64,000 nt of DNA, taken from assembly GCF_013328815.1 (NCBI RefSeq), contig NZ_JABUHN010000009.1:1-64000 (forward strand). Direction: 5' to 3'. The stretch is from Tabrizicola fusiformis (GTDB taxonomy: Bacteria; Pseudomonadota; Alphaproteobacteria; Rhodobacterales; Rhodobacteraceae). Within the stretch, counting starts at the first letter, position 1. Every line of letters begins with the position of its first letter. Shown piece after piece: positions 51,958-61,902 of the stretch. The notes below the pieces were generated by a model, which had not been told where the DNA came from, made no database searches, and was given only the letters and a program-made list of their open reading frames with translations. A program made the position numbers and the translations under genes.

Positions 51958-52587
51958 TCAGCCCCCCCCGCGATAGGCGGCGGCGATCAGGGCCATGAGG
52001 TTCTGTTCCAGCCGGGCCCAGTCGCTGTCGGTTTGCAGCGGCAGGCCGACCAATGCACCGCTGGCGGCGGCAGAGAGGATGGCCGCCTCGATGGCGCCAG
52101 CCAGCAGGGCGTGCAGCGCGGGAATATCGGTTCCCGCCGGGGGCGGCAGGGCCGGGCGGGTGCGCACGACCCAATCCTGCAAGACCTGGCCCCGCGCCGC
52201 GACAAAGGGGGCAAGGCGACCGGGCGGGCTGGCGAATTCGGCAGCGCGGATGCGGCCCAGCAGCGGATCGGCCCGGCAGGCGGCGAGGAGGCCCCGGGCG
52301 AGGCTTTGCGAGAAGCTGGGCCAGTCGGGCGCCGGACTGTTGCGCGCCTCGGCAAGGCGGCTGGCCAGCCGGGTGGCCACGGCTTCGCCAAGGGCGGCCA
52401 TCACCCCGTCGAGCCCGTCGAAATAGCGGTAGATCAATTGCTTGTCGCAGCCCGCCTCTTTGGCCAGCGCGTTGACGCCCAGCGCCGTCGCGCCGTCGCG
52501 GGCAAGGATCGTGGCCGCAGCGGCGATCACCCGGGCGGCGGTGGCGTCACGGTCGCGCCGGTGGTCGGTTCGGTCGGTTGCGGGCAT
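51958..52587 (-). CDS. TetR family transcriptional regulator
   Basis: 209 residues. The N-terminal HTH GATALGVNALAKEAGCDKQL is followed by IYRYFDGLDGVMAALGEAVA, the classic TetR signature. The C-terminal domain is helical and unassigned. It is divergent from a DUF4386-like membrane gene, with three operator-like dyads in the 99-bp gap. Autoregulation and control of the membrane gene follow from that layout. The ATG at 52587 gives the normal length. Confidence 0.93.
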   Translation of the reverse strand: MPATDRTDHRRDRDATAARVIAAAATILARDGATALGVNALAKEAGCDKQLIYRYFDGLDGVMAALGEAVATRLASRLAEARNSPAPDWPSFSQSLARGLLAACRADPLLGRIRAAEFASPPGRLAPFVAARGQVLQDWVVRTRPALPPPAGTDIPALHALLAGAIEAAILSAAASGALVGLPLQTDSDWARLEQNLMALIAAAYRGGG

Positions 52588-52600
52588 GGGTCTCAGCTTT

Positions 52601-52616
52601 GTCACCGGATGGTGAT
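52601..52616. promoter_or_regulatory. TetR operator candidate O1
   Basis: GTCAC-CGGATG-GTGAT, nearly symmetrical, 13 bp from the tetR-type start codon. Same half-site and 6-base spacer as O2 and O3. Confidence 0.65.
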
Positions 52617-52631
52617 AACAGGCTTGACGAA

Positions 52632-52649
52632 TGTCACCAATAAGTGACA
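52632..52649. promoter_or_regulatory. TetR operator candidate O2
   Basis: TGTCAC-CAATAA-GTGACA, a perfect 6-bp dyad. Its centre is 32 bp from that of O1. Confidence 0.75.
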
Positions 52650-52656
52650 TGCGCAA

Positions 52657-52672
52657 GTCACCGTATAGTGAC
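52657..52672. promoter_or_regulatory. TetR operator candidate O3
   Basis: GTCAC-CGTATA-GTGAC, a perfect 5-bp dyad, centre 24 bp from O2. It encloses TATAGT (52664-52669), a good -10 hexamer for the membrane gene that starts at 52687, so binding would block that promoter. Confidence 0.75.
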
Positions 52673-52686
52673 AAAGGAATCACCCC

Positions 52687-53349
52687 ATGACCCCGCTTCA
52701 GATCCGCCTGCTTGGCCTTGCCACCATCGGCGAGGCGCTGCTGTTCAATCTTGCTTTCGCCCGGCTGGCGGCGCGCTTTGATTATCCCGATATCCTGCGG
52801 CGCCCGGCGGAAGAGGTGCTGGCGCGTTTTGCCGAAGGCGGAGCGGCCTTGATTCTGGACTGGTATGGGCTGGCGGCTTCGGCGCTGATCATGGTGCCGA
52901 TTGCGCTGGGGCTGGCGCTGCGGGGCGCGGCGCTGCACCCGCGGCAAGTGGCGGCGGCGATTCTGGGCAGCCTGGCCGGGCTGGCACAGGCGATCGGCCT
53001 GTTGCGCTGGGTCTTTGCGGTTCCGGCGCTGGCGGCGCTGCCGCAGGCGGATGCGGCCACCTTTGCCGTGCTGAACCAATGGGGCGGCGTGGCGATTGGC
53101 GAGCATATCGGCGCGCTGGCGACGGCCGGTTTCCTGATTGCGATGGCGCCGCTTGCGGGTGGGCGGATTGCGACGGCACTGGCCCGGCTCTCGGCGGCGC
53201 TGATGATCTTTGGCGCGGGCGAGGGGCTGATGCTGGCCACCGGGCATGACGGCAGCCTCTTTGGCCTTGCCGCGATGGTGGGGTTTCTCGGCTTTTCGGG
53301 CTGGCTGGTGCTGGTGGGGGTCAGCCTGCTGCGCCGCCCGCAGGGCTGA
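52687..53349 (+). CDS. DUF4386-like membrane protein
   Basis: 220 residues with about six membrane helices. The order of segments (IGEALLFNLAFARLAARFDY, then WYGLAASALIMVPIALGLAL, ATAGFLIAMAP, GFSGWLVLVGVSLL) resembles the DUF4386 family, of unknown function. It is divergent from the TetR-type gene and probably its regulated target. It has AAAGGA before the ATG and a strong hairpin after the stop. Confidence 0.75.
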   Translation: MTPLQIRLLGLATIGEALLFNLAFARLAARFDYPDILRRPAEEVLARFAEGGAALILDWYGLAASALIMVPIALGLALRGAALHPRQVAAAILGSLAGLAQAIGLLRWVFAVPALAALPQADAATFAVLNQWGGVAIGEHIGALATAGFLIAMAPLAGGRIATALARLSAALMIFGAGEGLMLATGHDGSLFGLAAMVGFLGFSGWLVLVGVSLLRRPQG

Positions 53350-53357
53350 TCCATGCA

Positions 53358-53382
53358 AAAGGGGCCCGCAAGGGGCCCCTTT
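53358..53382. terminator. Bidirectional terminator between DUF4386-like gene and groEL
   Basis: A 10-bp stem AAAGGGGCCC/GGGCCCCTTT with a five-base loop. T-runs follow on both strands, so it can end the membrane gene and groESL. Confidence 0.88.
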
Positions 53383-53409
53383 CGTCTTTCCGGTAAGGAA
53401 AAAGCCGGA

Positions 53410-55059
<1,650 letters not shown>

Positions 55060-55076
55060 TCAGAATTGGGTTTCGC

Positions 55077-55101
55077 GTAGGATGGGCAATCTGCCCATCC
55101 C
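55077..55101 (-). repeat. REP-like palindrome, copy 6
   Basis: GTAGGATGGGCAATCTGCCCATCCC in the groES-groEL intercistronic gap. It could form an mRNA hairpin that sets the ratio or stability of the two messages. Confidence 0.85.
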
Positions 55102-55118
55102 GGTTCGGGAAGGCGTCC

Positions 55119-55406
55119 TCAGGCGATGATGCCGAGAATGTCGCTTTCCTTCATGATCAGCAGTTCCTGACCGTCGAGGGTAACCTCGGTGCCCGACCAT
55201 TTGCCGAACAGGATGCGGTCGCCGGTCTTGACCGACGGTGCGATCAGCTCGCCCGAATCCTTGCGCGCGCCTTCACCGACGGCCACGATCTCGCCTTCAG
55301 CGGGCTTTTCCTTGGCGGTTTCCGGGATGATCAGCCCGCCCTTGGTTTTTTCTTCGGACTGGACACGCTTGACCAGCACGCGGTCATGCAGCGGTTTGAA
55401 AGCCAT
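55119..55406 (-). CDS. groES: 10 kDa chaperonin GroES
   Basis: 95 residues: [20 protein letters not shown], the mobile loop [16 protein letters not shown], and [14 protein letters not shown] at the end. ATG 55406 is chosen over an upstream in-frame start because GGGAG lies just before it and the family begins here. First gene of the heat-shock operon. Confidence 0.99.
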   Translation of the reverse strand: MAFKPLHDRVLVKRVQSEEKTKGGLIIPETAKEKPAEGEIVAVGEGARKDSGELIAPSVKTGDRILFGKWSGTEVTLDGQELLIMKESDILGIIA

Positions 55407-55444
55407 CTGGTAACACTCCCTAAGGTTTCCAGGTTTGATTGCGA

Positions 55445-55471
55445 TTAGCACTCAGCCAAGGCGAGTGCTAA
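55445..55471. promoter_or_regulatory. CIRCE element (HrcA operator)
   Basis: TTAGCACTC-N9-GAGTGCTAA, a perfect match to the consensus inverted repeat. It lies about 40 bp upstream of groES in the leader and right after the promoter, so HrcA represses groESL until heat or misfolding inactivates it. Confidence 0.97.
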
Positions 55472-55479
55472 CGAAGCTG

Positions 55480-55508
55480 TAGCTAGGCAAGGACCGGGCG
55501 CGAGTCAA
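55480..55508 (-). promoter_or_regulatory. groESL promoter
   Basis: On the minus strand TTGACT, exactly 17 bases, TAGCTA. The start would fall near 55473, next to the CIRCE. This is a vegetative-type promoter; no clear sigma-32 motif was found. Confidence 0.75.
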
Positions 55509-55650
55509 CACCCGGCTGCCGAAAATCCTTGGGTTTGCGCCGCTGCGGCAGGCTCTTTTCCGCGCAGACCGGGGGCGATCGGCCGCCCTGCCCCCTTGGC
55601 CCGGGCGGCGGCGCGTGCAAGGCTGCATCCTCATACAGGATGACCTGACC

Positions 55651-56640
55651 ATGCGCCGCCTTCTTGCCCTTGCCGCCCTTTGCCTTGCCCCGCTGCCTGG
55701 CCTTGCCGATTGTGTGGGCAACGACCTTATCGCCGCCCTACCTGTCACCCAGCAGGCCGCGCTGCGTGCCCGCGCTGATGCGGCGCCCTTTGCCCGGGGC
55801 AATCTCTGGCAGGCCAGCCGGGACGGGCAACAGGTGATTCTGGTCGGCACCTATCATCTTGACGACCCGCGCCACGCCGAAACCCTGACGCAGCTTGCCC
55901 CGGCGCTGGACAAGGCCACGCTCCTTCTGGTCGAGGCCGGCCCCGAGGAAGAGGCAGCCCTCAAGCACCGGCTGGCCAAAGAACCCGGGCTGATGGTGCA
56001 GACCTCTGGCCCGACCCTGCCCGAAACCCTGCCACCCGAGCAATGGCAGGCCCTGTCAGAGGCGCTTCAAGCGCGCGGCATTCCTGCCTTCATGGGGGCC
56101 AAGCTGAAACCTTGGTATCTGACGCTGCTGCTCTCGGTTCCGGTCTGCGCGCTTGAGGCGGCCACGCAGGGCAGCCGTGGTCTGGACGGTATGCTGATCG
56201 AGGCCGCCGCCGACCGCGGCCTGCCGGTGCGGGCACTGGAACCCTATGACACCGTGCTGCGGCTGTTTGACGACATGTCCGCCGGCGATCAGATCGAAAT
56301 GGTCACCTCCACCCTCGCCATGGAGGCGCGATCCGAAGATATGGGCGCCACCCTTGCCACCGCCTATTTCGCCGGAGAAAGCCGTCTGGTCTGGGAGTTC
56401 ATGCAGGTGCAAAGCCTGCAACTGCCCGGCCAGACGCCCGAAACCGTTGCCGAAGAGTTTGCGCAGATGGACAGGGCGATGATTTCCGGCCGCAACCGGG
56501 CATGGGTGCCGATCATCGAAGAGGCGGCAGCGCGCGGGCCGGTGCTTGTCGCATTCGGCGCGCTGCATCTCTCGGGTGAGGCGGGGGTGCTGAACCTCTT
56601 GGCAGAGCGCGGCTTTGCCATCACCCCGCTTGCGCCATAA
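55651..56640 (+). CDS. TraB/GumN family protein
   Basis: 329 residues with a signal peptide (RRLLALAALCLAPLPGLADC). The TraB/GumN fold is seen in VILVGTYHLDDPRHAETL, LLVEAGPEEEAAL, MLIEAAADRGLPVRALEPYD and VLVAFGALHLSGEAGVLNLL, which supply the paired His and Glu residues of the presumed metalloprotease site. Activity is not established for the bacterial members. It precedes an MBL gene by 39 bp. Confidence 0.9.
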   Translation: MRRLLALAALCLAPLPGLADCVGNDLIAALPVTQQAALRARADAAPFARGNLWQASRDGQQVILVGTYHLDDPRHAETLTQLAPALDKATLLLVEAGPEEEAALKHRLAKEPGLMVQTSGPTLPETLPPEQWQALSEALQARGIPAFMGAKLKPWYLTLLLSVPVCALEAATQGSRGLDGMLIEAAADRGLPVRALEPYDTVLRLFDDMSAGDQIEMVTSTLAMEARSEDMGATLATAYFAGESRLVWEFMQVQSLQLPGQTPETVAEEFAQMDRAMISGRNRAWVPIIEEAAARGPVLVAFGALHLSGEAGVLNLLAERGFAITPLAP

Positions 56641-56679
56641 ACCGCCGACCAAACCCTAACCAGAACCACGGGGACAAGC

Positions 56680-57441
56680 GTGCAGCACATCGCCGACCAT
56701 CGCCTGAGCGCGCTTTTCGTGCTGGATTTCGGGCTGTTCGATGTCGGCCCGGGCAAGCGCCAGATCGGGATTCCCGGCTTTCTCGCCCGCACCGACGGCG
56801 GGGTGAACCTGCTGATCGACACCGGCTTTGACCCGCTTTACGCGACGGATCCCAAAGCGGCGGCGGCGCGCGACGGGCTGGCGGGGTTCGGGCGGTTGAT
56901 CGGCCATTCGGCGGCGCGGATCCTGCCGGGGCAACTGGCGCTGCTGGGACTGACACCTGCCGATATCCATGGCTGCATCCTGACCCATGGCCATATCGAC
57001 CATGCCGGGGGCCTGCCGCTCCTCTCCTGCCCGCTCTGGCTGGGGGCCGCCGAAGCTGCCCTGCCCGCGCCGATCTGGTGGAACGGGCGCAGCCCGTGGG
57101 CATGGCCCGCCGCGCTGCGCATGCAGCCCGTCACCGCGCAGACGCAGCTTTGCCATGGCCTGACGCTGATCCCGACACCGGGCCACACGCCCGGCCATCT
57201 GTCGGTTCTGGTGGAATTGCCGGATCAGCCGCCGCTGATCCTGACCGCCGATGCCATCAACCGCGCCAGCGAACCGGACGAAGGCTTTCCCGATGCCGAT
57301 GACCCGGTTGAGGCTGCCCGCTCTGCCGCGCGCCTGTTTGCGCTGCGCGATGCGATGGGCGCCCGGCTGATCTATGGCCATGATCCGGCGCAATGGCCCG
57401 GCCTGCCCAAGGCACCGCATCCCATGGGTTTGCACGCATGA
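56680..57441 (+). CDS. MBL-fold metallo-hydrolase
   Basis: 253 residues, starting at a GTG preceded by GGGGA. The zinc motif LTHGHIDHAGGL lies near residue 105, the next ligand in TPGHTPGHLSVLV near 165 and the Asp in LTADAINRASE near 190. The layout is that of the AHL-lactonase-like branch, but substrates in this family vary widely. The stop overlaps the next start (ATGA). Confidence 0.9.
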   Translation: MQHIADHRLSALFVLDFGLFDVGPGKRQIGIPGFLARTDGGVNLLIDTGFDPLYATDPKAAAARDGLAGFGRLIGHSAARILPGQLALLGLTPADIHGCILTHGHIDHAGGLPLLSCPLWLGAAEAALPAPIWWNGRSPWAWPAALRMQPVTAQTQLCHGLTLIPTPGHTPGHLSVLVELPDQPPLILTADAINRASEPDEGFPDADDPVEAARSAARLFALRDAMGARLIYGHDPAQWPGLPKAPHPMGLHA

Positions 57442-58301
57442 CACAGCCGGCAACCGCCCGCCTTGCCGGGCTGATGGTCTTCGGCTCGGCCCTTGGGTGG
57501 AGCACATCTGGCCTGTTCAGCCGCGCGATCCAGACCGATACCGCCACGATGATCCTGTTTCGCGGGCTTTCCGGGGCGGCTGGGCTGTTCATCCTGCTGC
57601 TGGCGCTGCGCGGTGTCGCGGGCCTGCGCGACTTTGCCCGGCTGGGCTGGGCCGGGGTCAGCTATGCGCTGGCCTCGGGGCTGGGGATGCTGTTCTTCAT
57701 CGGGGCGCTGCAAAACACCTCGGTCGCGCATGTCTCGATCATCTATGCCACCGTGCCCTTTGCCGCGGCTGCCGTCGGCTGGCTTTTCCTGTCCGAAGTG
57801 CCGTCGCGGGCGGCGATGATCGCCTCGGCCCTCGCCCTTCTGGGGGCGGTGGCGATGGTGGGGCTGGGCAGCGACGGCCACTGGACGGGCGACCTGATGG
57901 CGCTGGGAATGATGCTGACAGCGGCCGCGATGATGGGGATTGCCCGCGCCAATCCGGGGATGCCCACACTGGCGGCCGGCACGCTTTCGGCGGTCTGGGC
58001 GCCACTGGTCTGCCTGCCCTTCGCGCGGATGGAGGGGCTGGATGGCCCCATGCTGGGGCTGCTGGCGGCCTTTGGACTGGTAAACACCACGATGGCGCTG
58101 GCGCTGTTCATTCTGGGCTCGCGCCACCTGCCGGCGGTGCGCACCGCCCTATTGTCGGCGCTGGAAACGCCGATGACGCCGCTCTGGGTCTGGCTGGTCT
58201 TTGCCGAAACGCCGGACGCGGCCACGCTGGCGGGGGGCGCGGTCGTGCTGGGGGCGGTGCTGTGGTATATCCGGCAGGAAGGCCGCGCCGGAACCGGGTG
58301 A
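57438..58301 (+). CDS. EamA/DMT superfamily transporter
   Basis: 287 residues, ten hydrophobic helices in two EamA repeats; GWSTSGLFSRAIQTDTATMI at the first helix, then FRGLSGAAGLFILLLALRG. The ATG is coupled to the MBL stop. It probably exports a small metabolite. It is the second DMT gene in this window and is not closely similar to the one at 46.3 kb. Confidence 0.9.
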   Translation: MTQPATARLAGLMVFGSALGWSTSGLFSRAIQTDTATMILFRGLSGAAGLFILLLALRGVAGLRDFARLGWAGVSYALASGLGMLFFIGALQNTSVAHVSIIYATVPFAAAAVGWLFLSEVPSRAAMIASALALLGAVAMVGLGSDGHWTGDLMALGMMLTAAAMMGIARANPGMPTLAAGTLSAVWAPLVCLPFARMEGLDGPMLGLLAAFGLVNTTMALALFILGSRHLPAVRTALLSALETPMTPLWVWLVFAETPDAATLAGGAVVLGAVLWYIRQEGRAGTG

Positions 58302-58327
58302 CCGGCAGGCCAGTAGGGCAGCCGGGT

Positions 58328-58504
58328 TCAACGCCCGCGGCCCTTGCCGGGCACCTCAAGCTGCCGCGCCACGGGGGCTGCGTGCTTGCCCGGGGCCTTG
58401 CCCTTGACGGCAAGATGCGGCGGCTTGCCCGGTTTGACGGGAAAGGGTTCCGCCATGGCGGAAAGGCCCACCGGAACGGCGGGGAAACGGATCGTCTTCG
58501 GCAT
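58328..58504 (-). CDS. Small basic Pro-rich protein, 58 residues
   Basis: MPKTIRFPAVPVGLSAMAEP, then KPGKPPHLAVKGKAPGK and a PGKGRGR end. GAGG lies six bases before the ATG. It is low-complexity, rich in Pro, Gly and Lys, probably disordered. No family named. It is convergent with the EamA gene and divergent from ppaC. Confidence 0.5.
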   Translation of the reverse strand: MPKTIRFPAVPVGLSAMAEPFPVKPGKPPHLAVKGKAPGKHAAPVARQLEVPGKGRGR

Positions 58505-58863
58505 GATCTGCCTCGCTGTCTGAAAATTGCAAAACCGCCACGCCAAGCGCGGCGCCGGACACCCCAAAGGGTCAGGCTGTCTTGTCCATTGTCAGGGCAC
58601 TCCTCTGCCGGATCGCCGTCAGGGCCGCAGCATCCTGCCACAGCCGGGGTTCCTTGCCCGCAGGCTCAGAGCGTGAGGTCCATGATATCCGCCCTCCATC
58701 CAGAGGCGCGCAGGTTACCGCCGCACCCGCCCCCCGTCAACCGATGCCGCAATGCAGCAATCCCGCGCCGCATGGCCGCAGGCGGCGGTGCCCACGTGAC
58801 AAACCCGGGGTCGCTGCTGTAAGTCCGGGGCCAGCACCGCACCCCCTTGCGAAGGAATATCCG
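58505..58863. other. 359-bp gap upstream of ppaC
   Basis: Divergent intergenic space between the 58-residue gene and the pyrophosphatase. I see the CTTGCGAAGGAATAT ribosome-binding region of ppaC at its end and no other gene, tRNA or convincing promoter. Frames crossing it lack coding character. Confidence 0.5.
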
Positions 58864-59784
58864 ATGACCACCCTCGTCCTTGGCCACAAATCGCCCGACA
58901 CCGACTCGACCGGCTCGCCGCTGATCTGGGCCTGGTATCTGTCCGAAATCCGCAACACCCCGGCCAAGGCGGTGCTGCTGGGTCAGCCCAACACCGAAGC
59001 CGCCTTTGTGCTGCGTCACTGGGGCTTTGAACAACCCGAGATCATTGCCGACGTCACCGCCGAAGACAGCGTGGTGATCGTCGATACCAACAACCCCGCC
59101 GAACTGCCCCCCTCGATCAACGAGGCCAAGGTGCAGGCGATCATCGACCACCACATGCTGGTCGGCGGGCTCAAGACCAAGACCCCGATCAATGTGATCA
59201 TCCGCCCGCTGGCCTGCACCGCCACCGTGATGCACGACATCATCGGCGCCGATCTGGCAAAGGCGCCGCGCGCCATCAAGGGCGTGATGTTGTCCTGCAT
59301 CCTGTCCGATACGCTGGCCTTCCGCAGCCCGACCACCACCCCGCATGACAAAGCGGTGGCCGAGGCACTGGCCGTCGATCTGGGCCTCGACATCGCGGCC
59401 TTCGCCGCCGAGATGTTTGCCGCGAAATCCGATGTGTCGGCCTTTTCGGATGCCGAACTCCTGCGGATGGATTCCAAGGAATACAACGTCGCGGGCAAGG
59501 AACTGCGGGTCTCGGTTCTGGAAACCACCGCGCCCGCGGTGGTGCTGGACCGCAAGGCCAGCCTGATGGCCGCCATGCCGGGCGTTGCTGCCGAGGATGG
59601 CGCCGATCAGGTGCTTCTGTTCGTGGTGGATATTCTGCGCGAAGAGGCCACGCTGCTGGTGCCGAACGATCTGGTCCGCCAACTGGCCGAAGCGAGCTTT
59701 GGTGTGAAAGTCAGCGGCGATCAGGTGGTGCTGCCCGGCGTGATGAGCCGCAAGAAGCAGATCATCCCGGCGCTGAAACTGTAA
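58864..59784 (+). CDS. ppaC: Manganese-dependent inorganic pyrophosphatase
   Basis: 306 residues, family II (DHH superfamily). The metal ligands are visible in LVLGHKSPDTDS, VVIVDTNNPAELPPS and AIIDHHMLVGG, with the C-terminal PGVMSRKKQIIPAL including the SRKKQ signature that binds pyrophosphate. It hydrolyses PPi to drive biosynthesis. A longer upstream frame has no conserved residues. Confidence 0.97.
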   Translation: MTTLVLGHKSPDTDSTGSPLIWAWYLSEIRNTPAKAVLLGQPNTEAAFVLRHWGFEQPEIIADVTAEDSVVIVDTNNPAELPPSINEAKVQAIIDHHMLVGGLKTKTPINVIIRPLACTATVMHDIIGADLAKAPRAIKGVMLSCILSDTLAFRSPTTTPHDKAVAEALAVDLGLDIAAFAAEMFAAKSDVSAFSDAELLRMDSKEYNVAGKELRVSVLETTAPAVVLDRKASLMAAMPGVAAEDGADQVLLFVVDILREEATLLVPNDLVRQLAEASFGVKVSGDQVVLPGVMSRKKQIIPALKL

Positions 59785-59790
59785 TCGCAG

Positions 59791-59816
59791 GCGCCCGGCG
59801 GCAAACCGCCGGGCGC
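59791..59816. terminator. Hairpin between convergent ppaC and M3 peptidase genes
   Basis: An 11-bp perfect stem GCGCCCGGCGG/CCGCCGGGCGC with a CAAA loop. There is no T-run on either side, so termination efficiency is uncertain. Confidence 0.65.
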
Positions 59817-59823
59817 AGGCCGC

Positions 59824-61839
59824 TCAGGCTGTTTCCAGCAGGCCGCGCCCTTTCAGCAAGGGCTCGACCCCGGGCATCCGGCCACGGAATTTGGTGTAAA
59901 GCACATCCGCCTCTTCCGAGCCGCCCGCCGACAGGATGAACGTTTCCAGCCGCGCCGCCGTGGCCGGATCGAACGGGTCGCCCGCCTCTTCAAAGGCGGC
60001 AAAGGCATCGGCGTCCATCACCTCGGACCACATGTAGCTGTAATAGCCCGAAGAATAGCCGTCACCCGAGAAGACATGCGCGAAATGCGGCGTGGCGTGG
60101 CGCATCCTGATGGCGCGCGGCATCCCGATCGCCTCCAGCACCTCGGCCTGTTTCTGCATCGGATCGGCGGGTGGCGTGCCTTCATGGAAGGCAAGATCGA
60201 CCAGCGCCGAAGAAATGAACTCGACCGTGGCGAAGCCCTGATCATAGGTGCCCGCCGCCAGCAACCGTTGCAGCATTTCGGCGGGCATCGCGTCGCCCGT
60301 CTGCCAGTGCCGCGCGTGCTGTTCCAGCACCTGCGGCACCTCAAGCCAGTGTTCGTAAAGCTGGCTGGGCAGTTCGACGAAATCGCGGGCAACCGAGGTG
60401 CCCGAGATGAAGCCATAGGTCACATCTGACAGCATCTGATGCAAGGCATGGCCGAATTCGTGGAACAGCGTCCGCGCATCGTCATAGGACAGAAGGCAAG
60501 GCTCGCCCTTGGCGAAGTTGCAGACATTCACCACGATGGGCCGCACCTCGCCGCCCAGTTTCTTCTGGCTGCGCATCGCGGAACACCATGCGCCCGAGCG
60601 TTTCGAGCCGCGCGCGAAGTAATCGCCCAGAAACACCGCAACATGGGCGCCCTTGCGGGTCACCTCCCAGCCGCGCACATCAGGGTGATAGAAGGGGCCG
60701 GGCAATTCGCGGAACTCCAGCCCGAAGAGGCGGTTGGCACAATCGAACTGCGCCGCCAGCATGGCATCAAGGCTGAGGAAGGGTTTCAGCGCCGCCTCAT
60801 CCAGATCATGTTCCGCCTTGCGGCGCTTTTCGCTGTAGTAACGCCAGTCCCAAGGCTCCAGCGGCCCGGCGATACCATCGGCGTGCAGCATCGCCTCCAG
60901 CACGGCGGCATCCGCAAGCGCCTTGGCCCGGGCCGGTTCCCAGACCCGCATCAGCAGGTCGCGCACCGCCTGCGGCGTCTTGGCCATCTCGGGTTCCAGC
61001 TTGTAATCGGCAAAGCTGGCATAGCCCAGAAGGGCCGCCCGCTCGTGCCGCAGGGCGAGGATTTCGGCGGCGATGGCGCGGTTGTCATGGGCATTGCCAT
61101 TGGCGCCGCGCGCCACCCAGGCCGCATAGGCCCGCTCGCGCAGCGCCCGGCGCGGCGAGAATTGCAGGAACGGCACGATGAGCGAGCGGTTCAGCGTGAC
61201 AACCGGCCCGCCCGCGTCTTTCTCCACGCCCGCAGCCCGGGCCGAAGCCACCACGAAATCGGGCAGCCCCTCAAAATCGGGCTCTGACAGGACCATGAAC
61301 CAGCCGCGCTCTTCGGCCAGAAGGTTCTGGCTGAACTCTGTCCCCAGCACCGCAAGCCGCGCCTTCACCGCCGTCAGCCGTTCCGCCTGATCACCCTGCA
61401 ACAGCGCGCCCGAGCGGACGAACATCTGCCGGTAAAGCGTCAGCACCCGCAATTCCTCGGCGCCAAGACCCAGCGTGTCGCGCCCCTGCCACAGCGCCTC
61501 GATCCGGGCGAAGAGGGCGGCATTGTTCGTCACCTCAGACGCGAAGGCCGACATTTTCGGCGCCAGCTCGCGCTGCAACGCCTCGCGCGCGTCATTCGAA
61601 TCCGCCCCGGCAAGATTGTAGAACACCCCCGACACCCGGTCGAGCAGCGCCTCGGCCCCTTCCAGCGCGGCAATGGTATTGGCGAAATCCGGCGCCTCGG
61701 GGTTCCCGGCAATCGCCGCGATATTGGCCCGGGCCTGTTCCAGCGCCGCATCGAAGGCGGGGGCGAAATCGGCATCGGTGATCGCGGCAAAGGGCGGCAG
61801 GGCGAAGTCGCCGGTCCAGTCGGTCAGCAGGGCATTCAT
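59824..61839 (-). CDS. M3 family oligopeptidase
   Basis: 671 residues. The zinc motif TLFHEFGHALHQML, containing HEFGH, lies near residue 460, and the distal Glu follows in GTSVARDFVELPSQLYEHWL. The N-terminal helical domain is of PrlC/Dcp type. It degrades short peptides in the cytoplasm, including cleaved signal peptides. ATG 61839 has GGAGA upstream; the longer frame adds an unconserved stretch. Confidence 0.95.
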   Translation of the reverse strand: MNALLTDWTGDFALPPFAAITDADFAPAFDAALEQARANIAAIAGNPEAPDFANTIAALEGAEALLDRVSGVFYNLAGADSNDAREALQRELAPKMSAFASEVTNNAALFARIEALWQGRDTLGLGAEELRVLTLYRQMFVRSGALLQGDQAERLTAVKARLAVLGTEFSQNLLAEERGWFMVLSEPDFEGLPDFVVASARAAGVEKDAGGPVVTLNRSLIVPFLQFSPRRALRERAYAAWVARGANGNAHDNRAIAAEILALRHERAALLGYASFADYKLEPEMAKTPQAVRDLLMRVWEPARAKALADAAVLEAMLHADGIAGPLEPWDWRYYSEKRRKAEHDLDEAALKPFLSLDAMLAAQFDCANRLFGLEFRELPGPFYHPDVRGWEVTRKGAHVAVFLGDYFARGSKRSGAWCSAMRSQKKLGGEVRPIVVNVCNFAKGEPCLLSYDDARTLFHEFGHALHQMLSDVTYGFISGTSVARDFVELPSQLYEHWLEVPQVLEQHARHWQTGDAMPAEMLQRLLAAGTYDQGFATVEFISSALVDLAFHEGTPPADPMQKQAEVLEAIGMPRAIRMRHATPHFAHVFSGDGYSSGYYSYMWSEVMDADAFAAFEEAGDPFDPATAARLETFILSAGGSEEADVLYTKFRGRMPGVEPLLKGRGLLETA

Positions 61840-61902
61840 CGGCAGGTCTCCTTTGGCAGGCAGGCTAGCCCCTGCCCCAGCCAAGTGCCAGCCCTTCCGC
61901 AG

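Noticed and set aside
55486-55510. Heat-shock sigma-32 promoter for groESL
   Set aside because: No convincing CTTGAA/CCCCAT pair; the TTGACT-17-TAGCTA promoter with the CIRCE explains control adequately.
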